This document shows, in pieces, positions 62,801 through 64,000 of a DNA stretch of 64,000 nucleotides. The position numbers and the translations under genes are program-made. The notes beneath the pieces were generated by a model. The model saw only the letters and a list, made by a program, of their open reading frames with translations. It was not told where the DNA came from and did not search any database. Positions within the stretch are counted from its first letter, which is position 1, and every line of letters starts with the position of its first letter. The DNA comes from Paramacrobiotus metropolitanus (taxonomy: Eukaryota > Tardigrada > Eutardigrada > Parachela > Macrobiotidae), in assembly GCF_019649055.1 (NCBI RefSeq), contig NW_026570231.1, forward strand, positions 1,488,001 through 1,552,000. The letters run 5' to 3'.

Positions 62801-63180
62801 TTTTGATAAGCGGGTAATAAACCAGAAATGTGGCTTTCGCACTGAGCCATTTGGATTTCGCCGAAATTGATACAAAGCGAACGTTGTATGTAAGCCGGAG
62901 GGGAGGAGACTATCATTTACTGGGTGCCGGTTGCCATGCGGAGGAATTTTTGACAAGTCGTTAACCACGATGTATGCTTCTTTCGAACCTATGTTAATCC
63001 ACCCGTTTAATTTAGTATGAACTCGTCAGAGCCAGGGCGGCAAAACGTACTGAGTTAAACATTTCCTCGAACGCCGCAAGATCACACCGTTTCCCAAACG
63101 ATTTTACTTTATTTATTCTTACGCGTTTCCTGTTTTCAAAGTGATAAAAATATATGCAAAACGTTGTTTTCATTTAGAAT
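59836..63180. other. No gene recognised
   Basis: Over 3 kb without a supported gene. The minus-strand frame 61,102-61,368 (DVFDRILAAFKKSPPTEDGC) and the plus-strand frame 62,615-62,806 look somewhat protein-like but match nothing I know. They could be remnants of the element to which the ATPase belongs. A GTTTTCATTTAG acceptor-like site ends at about 63,177. Confidence 0.35.
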
Positions 63181-64000
63181 ATGCCAGATGACACTGAAGA
63201 AAGTTTCACGAATAAAAATGAGCCTTCGCTAATTATTTTGGACGATCAGATACAAAACATCAATAAAGATATTGTGACTGTGTAGTTAACTATTCACTCC
63301 CGGTACACACCACTCAAATCGATCTGCTATACGTACCGTGCAGAATGTTGTTTTCTTTCAAAATCCCATGATGAGAACAATATCGCTCGATGCACATTAT
63401 CTCGTGTTGTGGAAACAACCACGAGACATGATGCAAATCGAAATTCTGGCCCGTCAAATGTATCATCGTAGCGCGGCTCGTTTTATGGAAGCCTATAAAT
63501 TGGCTATAAGCAGAGATTATGGCTACCATTTCTTAGGTTACAAGTCGCGCACGCCTGACGCTCTACGCGTTCGATCTAACATTTTCGAGGAAGGAGTAAG
63601 TGACCGTTACCCAAGAATCTACGCAATCACTGACTCCGGAATGGAGGAATTTGTTTTAGTGCCAATAAAAAACCTCGGTGATAGCCCGCATACGGTCCGG
63701 CCGCGGCCAGCAAAAACGCAACCGAAAGCCAAAGAAAAAACTTGCCGCAGGCAAATGTTTTGCAGAGGCCTGGCGTCGGATGTTGTGGTGGAGGATGGCC
63801 CCGCGCGCGGGGACACTCTTCCCACAGCCGGCTCTGGAAGTTTCCAATCACCTTCACTGTCTTACCGCCATGGTGTGCGTCAACGCAGATCTCGCCGTCT
63901 TACAGGGTGGAGAAAATGCACCCCCGCACGTTGTCCCGGCTTCGCCATCCATCATCAGGATCCCGATTGGCACACAGGAGCACACTGGTGCCCTGAGAGT
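63181..64000 (+). pseudogene. A32/FtsK-like DNA-packaging ATPase, incomplete
   Basis: The first part (63,181-63,283) carries PSLIILDDQ, a Walker-B-like box. From 63,290 the frame stays open to the window edge (237 codons) with LFTPGTHHSNRSAIRTVQNV, RTISLDAHYLVLWKQPRDMM, QIEILARQMY and ALRVRSNIF. This is the pattern of the HerA/FtsK-type packaging ATPases of Polintons, adintovirus-like elements and large DNA viruses. No Walker A was found in the window upstream. The C-terminal part after about codon 135 is low-complexity and basic. It looks like part of a virus-like element running off the right side; whether whole or broken cannot be judged. Confidence 0.5.

Overview
The window is animal nuclear DNA, mostly mobile elements. 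Split genes with GT-AG introns, a BTB/BACK gene, Ty3-type LTR elements, mariner-type transposons and tRNA-derived repeats all point to a metazoan. A local burst of BTB/BACK copies would suit an ecdysozoan such as a tardigrade, but the species call is a weak inference.

Left part (1-17,599). After a 50-bp palindromic tandem repeat and a 1.35-kb foldback inverted repeat (650-2,002), an old duplicated segment (2,270-2,880) is interrupted by 14.7 kb of inserted DNA (2,881-17,599). The insert's two ends are arrays of short hairpins in inverted orientation. An uninterrupted relative of the same segment lies at 22,520-23,490 and acts as an empty site. Inside the insert are a second foldback element whose arms are built of tandem repeats (3,785-6,043), two old and badly broken Ty3-like retroelement bodies (about 7,200-15,900 and 15,900-17,350), and a DNA transposon carrying a nested MITE and a SINE-like repeat (9,567-10,567).

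Middle part (17,600-27,821). A six-exon BTB-BACK host gene (18,889-21,593, 419 codons) is the one complete ordinary host gene. Around it lie broken pieces of the same family, a decayed mariner (25,687-26,981) and the first two coding exons of a BTB paralogue (27,080-27,615). The paralogue is cut off by the next element.

Main feature (27,822-54,723). This is a 26.9-kb LTR retrotransposon of the Ty3/Gypsy kind on the minus strand. Its 544-bp LTRs differ at only 3 sites, so the insertion is young. It has a TGG-starting primer binding site directly inside the 5' LTR, a polypurine tract directly inside the 3' LTR, a coiled-coil protein, Gag, a zinc-knuckle/protease protein, reverse transcriptase, and RNase H/integrase. 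Downstream of pol it carries about 13.8 kb with eight further minus-strand ORFs and two plus-strand ORFs, none recognised, several with their own TATA-like boxes, plus a tandem array of five tRNA-like units. The integrase zinc-binding (HHCC) module occurs three times. Short copies of the LTR/primer-site junction and of the polypurine tract recur inside the coding region. This giant, gene-carrying element is the most likely undescribed system here.

Right part (54,724-64,000). Mostly sequence without recognisable genes: a 0.45-kb MITE, a Ulp1/adenain-like cysteine protease remnant (57,251-57,795, minus) and, at the right edge, an A32/FtsK-like packaging-ATPase segment (63,181-64,000, plus). The last two suggest a Polinton-like or other virus-like element that continues past the window.
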